Source of the DNA: Berberis thunbergii
Lineage: Eukaryota; Streptophyta; Magnoliopsida; Ranunculales; Berberidaceae
DNA: 64,000 nt
Assembly: GCA_003290165.1 (NCBI GenBank)
Contig: QNQO01008305.1
Location: forward strand, 62,001-126,000
Direction of reading: 5' to 3'
Part shown: in pieces, positions 36,016 through 45,469 of the stretch
Layout of the letters: every line of letters begins with the position of its first letter
Numbering within the stretch: position 1 is the stretch's first letter
Made by a program: the position numbers and the translations under genes
Notes under the pieces: model-generated
What the model saw: only the letters and a program-made list of their open reading frames with translations
The model's database searches: none
What the model was told of the DNA's origin: nothing

Positions 36016-36125
36016 CGAATGCTCACCCCTAGTGCTAACATCTGTTCTTTCTTTCAGGTGTTCTTTCGATCTCAAATGCTCACCCCTAGTGCTAGCATCT
36101 GTTCTTTCAGGTGTTCTGGAAGTCG
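36016..36125 (-). repeat. Direct duplication across the hAT/exon 6 junction
   Basis: AATGCTCACCCCTAGTGCTA followed by ACATCTGTTCTTT...CAGGTGTTCT occurs twice, at 36018-36062 and 36075-36115. Each copy joins the last bases of the hAT end to the same KC1 exon 6 sequence. It looks like a repair-associated duplication. Confidence 0.85.
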
Positions 36126-36167
36126 ATTCTTGCTCACATATCGCAGGATTTGATTGATGGCATCTCT
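36089..36167 (-). pseudogene. KC1: KC1 exon 6, 5' part
   Basis: Acceptor TTTGCAG, then RDAINQILRYVSKNRLPEHL, KEQMLA, joined directly to TAGGGGTG hAT terminal sequence. The family continues with an HMQLKFKTAEL-like stretch that is absent here. Confidence 0.92.
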
Positions 36168-36538
36168 CTGCAAATCCATCATTCGGACATGTTGAGTCAA
36201 TTGAGTAATAGAAAAATTAAGGCACTTTCGTCATTTTGGCAAAACAAAGTTAGGTTTCAGTGACAAATACTGTATATCTTAGAAGTAAAATAATTCTATA
36301 CTGGTAATTTCATCTAGTCAGGAATTATGATGGATTCCACCTCCTAAAATGATGAAAGGGTTTATTAGTCCCACTCTTCATGTTATGCTTTATTAAAACT
36401 AAATATTTACACCTATACGACTGAGGAAAACTTCGTCAGTCATTACTGCCTGTCCAAGTGGGTTGTTATCTTACTTCTGAAACGGTTTACTAGTTGAAAA
36501 CTCCCGAGTTAAAAGAAGCAATTTCTATCAAGACTTAC

Positions 36539-36854
36539 TATGGCGAAAGTTCGGAAGGCACTATGGACAATGAGATTGGTGATATTTCCAATGAGGTAAG
36601 CGGTAAGGCCAATATTAAAGCATGTAGAAAAGGTTGAACATCTTCTCTCCATTGTTCTCAGCATGCAGGTCTCCATACCCAACAATACTTAGGGTGGTTA
36701 TAGACCAATAGATCGAATAGGTGTAGCCCAGCCAGACACTTTTGTCTTCAAAAGTATCTATCTGGGCTCCTATCCATGTCTTCTTTTTTATGCGATAATG
36801 TGTAGCCATCCAGTAGAGGAAGCAACCAGCAAAGTGCATTGTAAATAAAGTCAC
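36539..36854 (-). pseudogene. KC1: KC1 exon 5: S5, pore loop and S6, frameshifted
   Basis: [20 protein letters not shown], then the pore helix and filter [20 protein letters not shown] and [10 protein letters not shown] 2-bp deletion gives TAA at 36615-36617; the other frame then continues [24 protein letters not shown] to a perfect donor (GTAAGT). The filter retains GYGD, but the usual Thr before Val is Ile (LSIVGYGD versus LTTVGYGD), removing a side chain that lines the ion pathway. Confidence 0.94.
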
Positions 36855-36959
36855 CTGCAATGGATGATTAGTAACTAGTGAGAGTAGATCCACCATGGAA
36901 TATTATTCATGTCTTGTTCAATTGATAAGTAGGAAATGGAACTCATAGAAGTGAACTAC

Positions 36960-37017
36960 ATAGATGAGTTTACAGAGTCTCGTCCAGAAGTAGTTGAATC
37001 GAATATCTTTTTCTAGC
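36960..37017 (-). pseudogene. KC1: KC1 exon 4
   Basis: LEKDIRFNYFWTRLCKLIY between CTCAG acceptor and TAT|GTAGTT donor, 58 bp. This is the linker after S4 and start of S5, open and well conserved. Confidence 0.9.
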
Positions 37018-37159
37018 CTGAGGAAAAAAGAAAAAAGAAAAAAGAAATCAAAAATATCATCTATTGTGTTGAAACAAGCTATTTACTGTTACATTGTTGC
37101 ATGCATGTTTAGATATTGTTTGCTGAACTTGGCATGGAAAATGAAGATCACCTGCTGAA

Positions 37160-37312
37160 AACTCACTAACACACCTGAGCCGCTACAAACGAAGCATGTT
37201 AAGGAAGCCAAAAACATTACCATTGTGCATTTCTCCAGTAAAAATTCTATAAATGAGCTGAAATGGCAAGGTTGAAGCAACATCCATAGGAAACCATAAC
37301 TTGGTAACATAC
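37160..37312 (-). pseudogene. KC1: KC1 exon 3 (S3-S4) with TAG and 1-bp deletion
   Basis: YVTKLWFPMDVASTLPFQLI, YRIFTGEMHNGNVFGFLNML, R L, then TAG (37183-37185) where the family has the Trp of RLWRLRR, followed by RLRCVSEF. GAGTTTTCAGCAG before the donor is one T short of the GAGTTTTTCAGCAG needed to splice in frame to exon 4. One voltage-sensor Arg is Cys. Both defects are direct observations; the second depends on the family alignment. Confidence 0.9.
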
Positions 37313-37406
37313 CTGTTGGAAAAACACAATAAGATGATTCTGAAGTCTTTAAGTTTAATCAAAGTAAGCGTGGGATAACACGTATAGTTTATGTTTTATA
37401 TCATAT

Positions 37407-38550
37407 TAGGGGTGGGCATTTGAGACCGAAAACCCGCCCGGACCATGAACCGGACCAAGCGGTTCGATCTAGTCTGGTTTTCTATTGTTATTTTATTAGT
37501 CGGTCCCAAAGCCCGCCCCGGTCTGATTATCGGTTCCTATTCTCAAAGCCCGATGGATAACCGACCCAGCCCGAATATTTAAAAAAACTAAATAATCAGT
37601 TTCCAGTTCCACTTTCCCCAAAGCCCAACCCAAATCCTATTCATATGTACCTAGTGAAAGAGATTAGACCAAGACCGATATCCACGTACCCACACAGACA
37701 CGTGTTATATTCACCCTGCTTTGTCGACCTTCACAAAACCAATACCTTCATTTCTTCCTCCCAACAATTTTCTCTGAGGCAATTCATCAAACATTTAGAA
37801 TGCAGTCTCGATTAGCAGCTTCAATTTCAATTGCCACAGCAAGAAATCGCGAACAACAGGCCCAACTGTCCGTGCAAGAGAGTTAGGAGTCGATGTAGAC
37901 GAAGCAGCGAAAACAGAAATGGCGGAAGAAGAACAAAAGGAGAAACTACCAATTAGATCCGGCATCAAGCTCATTGACTAGATTCTGCCATTCAAAACAA
38001 CCCCACCGTACACCTCAACCCCAAAACTCGAAAGCACCAGTGTAAACACCCCATTGGATCCCACAATCCAACAAAAGTGACATGGTGATGTAAGCTTAAA
38101 GGATATGAGCTGCACAACAGATGTGGTGGATGCGTGGACGTCGACTCGCAGACGAGACGAGCCCAGAGTGCATGAAGAGGAAGATAGGGCCTACTTCATG
38201 GATCACAAGGCGTCTCCGTTGTCGAATGTAAAAATATCGGACACGAGGAAGCCGGTGGAGAAGGCATGGGATGGGTATAAGGGGAAGGAAGGTGGTGAGG
38301 TTTCGGCGTTTAAAGAGGAGCAGATCGAGAGTGCGGAGGAGACACTTATGAGGGCTGCGAGGTTGTAGAAAATGCAAGCAATGAAAAAGATTGGACCGAG
38401 ACCGGCCCGACCCGAGAATTCGGTTAATCGAGATCCAGTTAACCGGCCTTATTCGGTTCGATCTCGGTTATCAAATTTCAGTTTTCAAAAATTTGGTTCG
38501 GGCTTCGGTTTTAGGTTTTCGGGTTGGTTTCCCGAACCTGCCCAGCCCTA
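37407..38550. mobile_element. hAT element with captured gene fragment, at the KC1 exon 2 donor
   Basis: TAGGGGTGGGCA at the left, TGCCCAGCCCTA at the right, perfect 8-bp target duplications TATCATAT (37399-37406, 38551-38558). 1144 bp. Subterminal CCGAACC / GGTTCGG repeats. It holds a captured host-like gene piece at 37800-38368, shared with the element at 32729-36031. The duplication starts exactly at the KC1 exon 2 / intron 2 boundary. Confidence 0.93.
37800..38368 (+). pseudogene. Captured gene fragment inside the hAT element (unidentified)
   Basis: ATG at 37800 opens MQSRLAASISIATARNR, an Arg/Ala/Ser-rich start resembling an organelle-targeting peptide. A shifted frame continues VRARELGVDVDEAAKTEMAE, IRSGIKLID-stop-ILPFKTTPPYT. 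Then comes FMDHKASPLSNVKISDTRKP VEKAWDGYKGKEGG (38190-38310), ending ESAEETLMRAARL. The last part is also conserved in the second element (32846-33142, minus). The mixture of conserved text and shifts says decayed copy of a host protein-coding gene. I do not recognise the family. Confidence 0.65.
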
Positions 38551-38558
38551 TATCATAT

Positions 38559-38771
38559 TGAATAGCAATTTTCTTGGGGTCGTCAACAAGGAGGTAAGTT
38601 GATTTATCCAAATAAGCTACAAAGAAGGTGAGGATGATGTCTAGAGCAAAGAAGCCATCGACAATAGAATCAACAGGCATTGCTGACTTGGTTGCCACTT
38701 TTTTGAAAGCTAGTTCGAAGGGAGCCCATGCAGAATATATGACTAGCACTACCAGAAACATATGCCAGTAC
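38559..38771 (-). pseudogene. KC1: KC1 exon 2 (S1-S2)
   Basis: YWHMFLVVLVIYSAWAPFEL, AFKKVATKSAMPVDSIVDGF, FALDIILTFFVAYLDKSTYL and LVDDPKKIAIQ: the two first membrane helices of a plant Shaker channel. The acceptor GTGGCAG is good. The donor position reads CA|ATATGA instead of GTATGA, and hAT sequence begins 8 bp later. Confidence 0.94.
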
Positions 38772-38959
38772 CTGCCACATTTTCATCAAAAAATTAAAAA
38801 AATCAATTTTACAGTCCAAATTTATTTGAAGAATAAAAATAAAATAATAATAATAATAATAAATAACAAATAATAAACCCATTAATAAATAATTCATTAT
38901 AGCCCAATAACAAATATTCAACCATATTATTGTCACAATATAATCTTTATATTATAAAA

Positions 38960-41060
38960 GTTTAGGCATTTTTGTTAAGGGTGTGTAAAGCATCATTGGT
39001 AGAATAACAACCTTGAATAAGTTCATCTCCAGATCGTAGATAAGTGTTTTCCCTTCTTCAAAATTTGGAAAGAAAACAAAACATTCAAGTGGACTAAAGA
39101 ATGTGAAAACGGTTTTTCAAAGCCTGAAGGCGTATATGGGAAGCACTGAATTGCTATCAAAGGCAAACGCACAAGAAACATTTTACATGTATCTATCCAT
39201 GGTCAAACACGTTGTCAGCTCGGCATACAAGAAGAAAAGGGAACACAGAAATCAATCTATTACGTCGACAAAATGTTTGCAGGCGCGAAAGTTAACTATC
39301 CGTCTTTGGAGAAACTAGCAATCGTCCTGATTGTATCTTCAAGAAAGCTACAACCGTACTTCCAAGCATAACTGAACAACCACTTTGATCACTACTTCAC
39401 AAACCAAAACTATTTGGAAGAATGGTAAAGTGGGCAATAGAGCTTGGTCAGTTTGACATCAGTTACACTCCTAAGACTGCAATAAAAGCTCAAACATTAC
39501 TAGACTTCATTGCTAAATTCACGGGTGTCAATGAGCATCGACTGAACAGTATCCAAAAGGAATAACACGCCGAACAGACTGTTCATGAATGGATCATACG
39601 CTGCGACAAAGCATCCAACGAGAAGGGAAGTAGAGCAGGAATAATCTTGTACAACTCAGAAGGTGTAACATTGGAAAATGCGATAAAATTTAGTTTTAAA
39701 GCTTCAAACAATGAAGTTGAATATGAAGCAGTGATAACCGAATTACAATTGGCCAAACACCTCGGAATAAGAGAAATCAGTGTCTTCACTGACTCCAAAT
39801 TGGTGGTCAATTAGTTGAATGACGATTCCAAGTCAAAGATGCTCAGATGAAAGTCTACCACCATAAAACAAAGGAGTTGATCGAAAGCTGTAAAGCTGCA
39901 ACTGTTAAATGATGTGTTAGAGCGAAAAATGACAGAGCTGACAAATTGGCAATGAGGCATTACGAGTTGAAGAAACTGATAATCCATTCCTCACAGTACA
40001 TGAGAGCTCAATAGTGGAAACCAAGTGCAATAAACATGTACAACAGACCAGGAGAGCAATATTTGATGACTCCAATCTTAACGTACATACAAAGCAGATT
40101 ACTTCCAACGGATAAATTGGAGGCCCATAAACTACGAAACAGACAACACGGTACACATTGATTAATGACAGACTCTACAGAAGGTTTTCCACAGGACTGC
40201 TACTAAGATGTCTTTCACCCAACGATCCCAACTATGTTTTACGAGAAATTCACTTCGGCATATGCGTGAACCATCCAGGAGGAAGAAAACTAGCTCATAA
40301 AGCCTTAACATTGGGATACTATTGGCCAACAATTCAAAAGGATGCAAACAAAGTCGTTCGCACTTATGACAAATGTCAATGATTTGCTCCATACACTCAC
40401 ATGCCAAGCCAAAACCTAATTCCAATGAGCAGTCCGTGGCGTTTTCGCAGTGGGGAATGAACATCGTGGGACTACTTCCAGTGTCCTACAAAAAGAAATT
40501 ATTTCTCGTGGCAGTAGATTACTTCACCAAATGGGTAGAAGTAGTGCCGTTGGCGAAGATCGGAGAAGCTCAAACTGAAAACTTCCTCTGGAAGGATATA
40601 ATATGCAGAGTTGGAATCCCCAGAGTGATCGTCACTGACAATGGAAAACAATTCTCAGCAATCGCTCACCCACAAGCAAACAAATGAGTAGATCTGACCA
40701 ACAGAACAATCCTAGAAGCAATAAAAAAGAAGCTTGAAGCATCAAAAGGATTGTGGGCGTTTGAATTGTCATGCATCCTCTAGGCTTACATAACAAAGAA
40801 GGTAATTCCATTCGGAGAAACACTGTTTGCCCTAGCATACAGATCAGAAGCAATGGTACCAGTGGAAATTGGTATGCCAACATTCAGAATTGAAGAGTTT
40901 CGAACAGAGGATAACAACGAATCACTATGAGTCGGACTAGACCTTCTCGATGAGAAATGAAAAAAAGCCTCGATCAAAGCAACAACCTACCAACAACGGA
41001 TGGCAAGTTACTACACCAAAAAGTTAGATGAATAGATATAAAAAAATATGTACGATAAAG
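38960..41060 (+). pseudogene. TAT-lineage Gypsy pol remnant: RT end, two RNase H, integrase
   Basis: 5'-truncated in RT (SIIGRITTLNKFISRSSDKC, FKWTKECENVFQSLKAYMGS). The first RNase H ends with LVKWAIELGQFDISYTPK-type text, and a second RNase H follows (RAGIILYNSEGVTLE, FKASNNEVEYEAVITELQLA, VFTDSKLVVN). The dual RNase H arrangement is characteristic of the TAT (Ogre/Retand) lineage. Integrase: HPGGRKLAHKALTLGYYWPT, LFLVAVDYFTKWVEVVPLAK, RVIVTDNGKQF. There are many stops and shifts. It lies in KC1 intron 1. Confidence 0.9.
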
Positions 41061-41211
41061 CCAGACTATAGTTATTGATTGCAAATGGATAACGGAGTCA
41101 ATCTAGACGTCAGCCAGGCTACGAATACGGGATCAGATGAGGATCACTACGAAAAAGACAAGGAAACAAAAAGAATACAAGTATAGATAAATCGATATTT
41201 TCATTAATTTT

Positions 41212-43850
41212 CTACTTTATTACATCTGAATAGGAAGATATGTTGACTGGAGAGGGATTAGTCGGAGCATTCAAGGCATCACTTGAAGAAACATTCAGAG
41301 GAGGTTGAGCATTCATGTAAGCTACACTATCAGCAGAGGGAGACGGTGTCTTGTCTTCAGAAGGAGATGAAGACTTTTCTTCAATAATAGGGGGTAGATG
41401 ATGGCACACGTTCGAAAAGAGGAGAAGACAACTGTTTTTCATCAACCGGATCACTTGGCGGATCCGAAACATATTCCTCATCGTCATCATCTTCAAAGAC
41501 TTGGTCAACCAAGCCACGGTATCTCGACATATCGAGACCCTCCTCCGACTCCATAAAGTTGATGAGATCAATTCGACCATCAACGATCCTTTTTCAGTCT
41601 ATTGCTTTTGTAACCTTCAATCTATCTATGATTGATGCAAGTTCGTTCTTGGTCGACACAAGTTCTCCCTCAACAGTGGTAAGCCTCGTAGAAGCTTTCG
41701 ACTTAGCAGTAGCAAACTCGATGGTCAACTGTACCACTCGTTCCTCAACAACCTTACGACTAGCAGAATGCTCATCAAAAGAACGCACTACCGCATCGCG
41801 ACCAACTTTCTCATTGGATAACTCTTTTTCTACAGCATCCAACCGATCATAAAGCTTGTTCCACTCCGCATCCGAGGTCTCAAGTTCAAAAGCAAATTTT
41901 TCCCAGACAACTTGTATTTTCTTCAATGAAGCCCAAGCAGTCTCAACTACCTCATACTCCGCATTTTGTGCCTTCGACACATTAGACTGGTGGAGAACGT
42001 GGGAAAACACCAACATGCCTTGCCATCTTACTTTCCATGATTGCCACTTGATTACGAGCAATTTGTAATGTTATCCCATTACCCCAACATAAGTGAGGTG
42101 ATTCATCCCCTCCATTATCTGCTTAAAACCATGGTCGAGTTGGTCACCAGACTGATGCACAAGCATTGGAGCTCTCTCAACCAACCGTCTATGCCACTCA
42201 ACAACGAGATTACACGCATTGTCATGCACGTCTATCTCGGAGAACCAACTAAACTTTCCATCCAACCTAATATGGATCTTTTCGGGGTTAGGTTCCTTCC
42301 AGCCAATCTGCGAATGAAGGATAGTAGGATCCGAAAGAACCAAAGCCCCGCCTCTAGTAGCTAGTCGGGTGGTCGAAGCGACAATGATAACAGAAGTACC
42401 ACTCTTGCCATTTTTCTTCAAAGCAGCAGTAGCGGGAGTGGGAGGAACATGGGCAGGAGTGGAATGAATAGGATAAGAAGTAAGCAACTCTGTTACATTA
42501 GAATCACGATTAGAAGTAGAGGAGGAGGAGACTTAGAACTTTGAACACAACTCATGTCCTCCTCGTCGAACATTGGGTTGTACTCGAAGTCAACTATGAT
42601 CTTCGTGCTAGTTGGATCACAAGACCGTTCGATAGCAAGCTGCAACATCTTATTATTGATGACATGAGGGTCATCATCAAACCAATTGGCAAAATCAAGA
42701 ACACCATCAATAGGGATGAGGCTCCTCTCATGCTCTTCCAACAAATGAGACACCTCCTTTTTTCTCCTCTCTAGAGTTTGATTTATCTCCCCAGCCTCTT
42801 GAATAGCAAGACGAGCCTCTTCACCATCATTTTTTCCAGATGATCTCAGACGATGAGCAGTCCGAGTAACCCCCTTATAAGAACCAACAAACTGCTTCCT
42901 CTTTAGAACACGCACAGGACTAATCACCAACTGCTTCGATGGGCTGGCGGGCCTCAGGAGTTTCCTTTTTCTAGTGGTTGAGCTAGCACCATTAGAAACA
43001 ACAAGAGCATTGGGATTTGTAACCCTCCTAACGAAGCTCACTTTCCATCAATGCCAACATCACCAAAGCTAACAGGAGCAGCATGTTCCTCGTCCTCGTT
43101 AGAAACGATGACATGGCCAACACAAGCAACAATGACTTTAGCAGGTCGTGCCTTAATAAATGTCGCACGTTTTGCCTCATTCATAGTCTACAAGCCACTA
43201 CGCTTGATAACATTCAGAGCAAGGAAAGCCTCCACAACAACTCGAGGAAGTAAAAGAAATCGATCACGGATCATCCGCTCCTCTGGATTCAAGTACAGTT
43301 CCTTCAGCTTCTTGGGCTCCTAGAACGACCGCAGAATATGCTGGTTTTGCATCTTGAAGTAACCAGAATCAATGGACGCATAAAACCAAGCCTCGCCGAA
43401 GCCCCTGTAATCGTCCCTGAGCTTTTCAAAACAAACAGGAGAACGAAAAAAACAAATATGATTACCACTTACATTAAGCCCCACCACAGCGTGCAAAATC
43501 TTAGTATTTAGAGGAATTCTAGACAGAATGGCTCTCGCCACGGTTTAAACCATCACCCTCCAGTCATTGGGACCCATTTGAGCAGGAGCCGGAAGCCGAA
43601 TGACTTGAACATGCCAGGTTACAATGCAATGTAGCAAAGCCTTAGACGACAATGATCGTCATCATTCCTAGGCAAGATAATCACAAAATCAGACGGCGTT
43701 GAGAACTCCTGGCAAACACTATCCTGTGTCGCCCGCTTGGGCTAGGAGAAGGCCTCGCAGGTATCAAGAACCTACCCACTTAGCATCTTGTTAGCAGCCA
43801 TGAAAAAGGAGTTGTGCAAAGAAGAAAAAGAAAAATAAGAGAAAAACTTT
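41212..43850 (-). pseudogene. Antisense ORF module 1 of the TAT-type element
   Basis: Opposite to pol, minus-strand frames at 43320-43541, 42493-43041, 42071-42487, 41594-42061 and 41212-41583 form a broken gene. It has a hydrophobic N-terminal part (start about 43801, MAANKMLSG), a basic middle (RKRKLLRPASPSKQLVISPV), then a coiled-coil domain (EVVETAWASLKKIQVVWEKF, LSNEKVGRDAVVRSFDEHSA). TAT-group elements are known to carry an extra, often antisense, ORF between integrase and 3' LTR. This fits by position and orientation; the function is unknown. Confidence 0.65.
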
Positions 43851-44129
43851 GATGATGGAGATAGCGTAAATAAAGAATCACAAATCTCATACCCCTTTTA
43901 TTGGGTTGGACAAGGAAAAGACTACTAATGGGAAGATGTGCGATATATGATGGCTGCACAAAAGCCCAAAAATTGCACTGAAATAAATAGTCGAATGAGA
44001 CATCAAAATAGCAACCGCATCGACAGTTGTTAAAGGCATTAAATGCACTGCAATGATGAAGTCAAGAATCCAACTACCGTAGAGTTAGTGCCATGCAAGC
44101 ATGCCCATTAATTAAAGGTGGGAGTAGCT

Positions 44130-44900
44130 GATGATATGAAATAATACTCGAATCACGACCATACACGTGGTAAACATCATCCATCACGAGGATCAGGTGC
44201 TTCAGCTCAGGCCTGACCCAAGAACCCAAAAAGGCATGTTCATTCATTGAAGCCCAAAAGGGCCCTTCATAACAGATCTAATCAAATGCCCGAATCCAAG
44301 CCTAATGAATCTCTCCCTTAGAAGAGAGACGTTACGAAGGAGACAAGTCATGGCGGGTGATGATACATCAAAATAAACCAATCATGATGGTCGTATATGT
44401 GGCATAAAGTCCCATCACATGAATACAACACTCAATTCATTGGGCCAACTCATAAAGCCTAGAAAGAATGAGGCCAATTATAGAAGCCTAGACTAGGCCC
44501 ACCACTAAGGAGGCGTAAACATTATCCAAATCGAAGCCCAGATGAACCGAAGCCGAAATCCGGGCCTGATATACGTTCTTTCATAAAGAAGAAGAACGTT
44601 GCACAAAAAAAAATCCGTGGAGGGACCTACGCCTCCACGAACGCATCTCCATTAAGGAGGAGATTGTTACAAAAACATTTATTTCCGTTGTGCTTCACAT
44701 GCTTAAGTCATGCAAAGATTTAACCATGACCATTATAAAAGGTAAAGGGAACATTACAAAGGTATGCAACTTTAACTGAGTTTTGTCTAGATTTTTTTCC
44801 TTTTTCCAACAGAGTTACTGACTTAAGCATTGGAGTGCCTTCGACCACCAAAAAGGTGATCCTTGACAGTCAAACAATGGTTTTGCAGGTCAAACTCACA
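44130..44900 (+). repeat. LTR block 1 of the TAT-type element
   Basis: TGATGATACATCAAAATAAA at 44357 starts a block that matches 48173-48692 for its whole length (CCACCACTAAGGAGGCGTAA, AAAGAAGAAGAACGTTGCAC, GGAGGGACCTACGCCTC). A second LTR-like start, TGATGATATGAAATAATA, preceded by purine-rich AAAGGTGGGAGTAGC, is at 44130, so two partial LTRs may be fused. Confidence 0.75.
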
Positions 44901-44904
44901 GGAG

Positions 44905-45250
44905 AACAATTAAACACAACAGACTTTGAGTCGATCGAGATGTCGTACTAACGAAGCAAAGGTTGGACACCTGAGTCACCTAAAACACAGCAGACTTCGA
45001 GTCGACTGATATGTCGTACTAACAAAGTAAGAGTTGGACACCGGAGTCAAACTTAAAACAGAAACTTCAAATCGACTGAGGTGTCAAGATAACGAAGTAA
45101 AAATTGGACGAATGAGTCAAATTAACACGGAAACTTCGAATCAATCGAGACGAAGTAAAGGTTGAACGAACAAGTCAACTAGGTAAAGTGACTTCTGGAC
45201 AACTAGAATGTTGTACCAACAAAACAAGTTGAATGAACGAGCCAATTGAG
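44905..45250 (+). repeat. Diverged tandem repeat, unit about 60-70 bp
   Basis: Repeated order CAGACTTCGAGTCGACTGA, GTCGTACTAACGAAGTAA, GGTTGGACACCTGAGTCAA occurs four or more times with decreasing similarity. Tandem arrays in the 3' region are common in TAT-lineage elements. Confidence 0.75.
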
Positions 45251-45469
45251 CAAAACAACTTTGTGTCACAAGAAGATAAGAAAAATAAAAGATCAGGTAG
45301 ATAATTCAACAAAGTAGAAGATAAGCAAACAAAACAGCTTTCACAGGAATTCAGAGACAATGAACACAAGATCAAGACATGCGTACTAAAGAATAGGAAA
45401 ATTCAAATCACCAGAAGATTGTTACAAACATATCTGTGGAACATCGAATACATGTTATCAAGACAATGA

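Larger units (their letters stand above)
32729..36031. mobile_element. hAT element with captured gene fragment, inserted in KC1 exon 6
   Basis: Right end, inverted, TAGGGGTGAGCATTCGAG; left end TATTGGGCAGGTCCGGG. These match the termini of the related element at 37407-38550 in opposite orientation. Subterminal sequence is full of TCGG/CCGA repeats. It carries the same captured gene fragment (minus-strand 32846-33142 and 35370-35690 parts), split by an LTR retrotransposon at 33190-35365. No 8-bp duplication is seen, consistent with deletion of exon sequence at the insertion. Confidence 0.85.

Noticed and set aside
38551..38571. KC1 intron 2 as a U12 AT-AC intron
   Set aside because: The intron ends CCAACAG, not AC, and the start ATATGA lacks the ATATCC U12 donor; a mutated GT donor is simpler.
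44905..45250. CRISPR-like array
   Set aside because: Repeats are diverged, spacers absent and the context is a plant retrotransposon.
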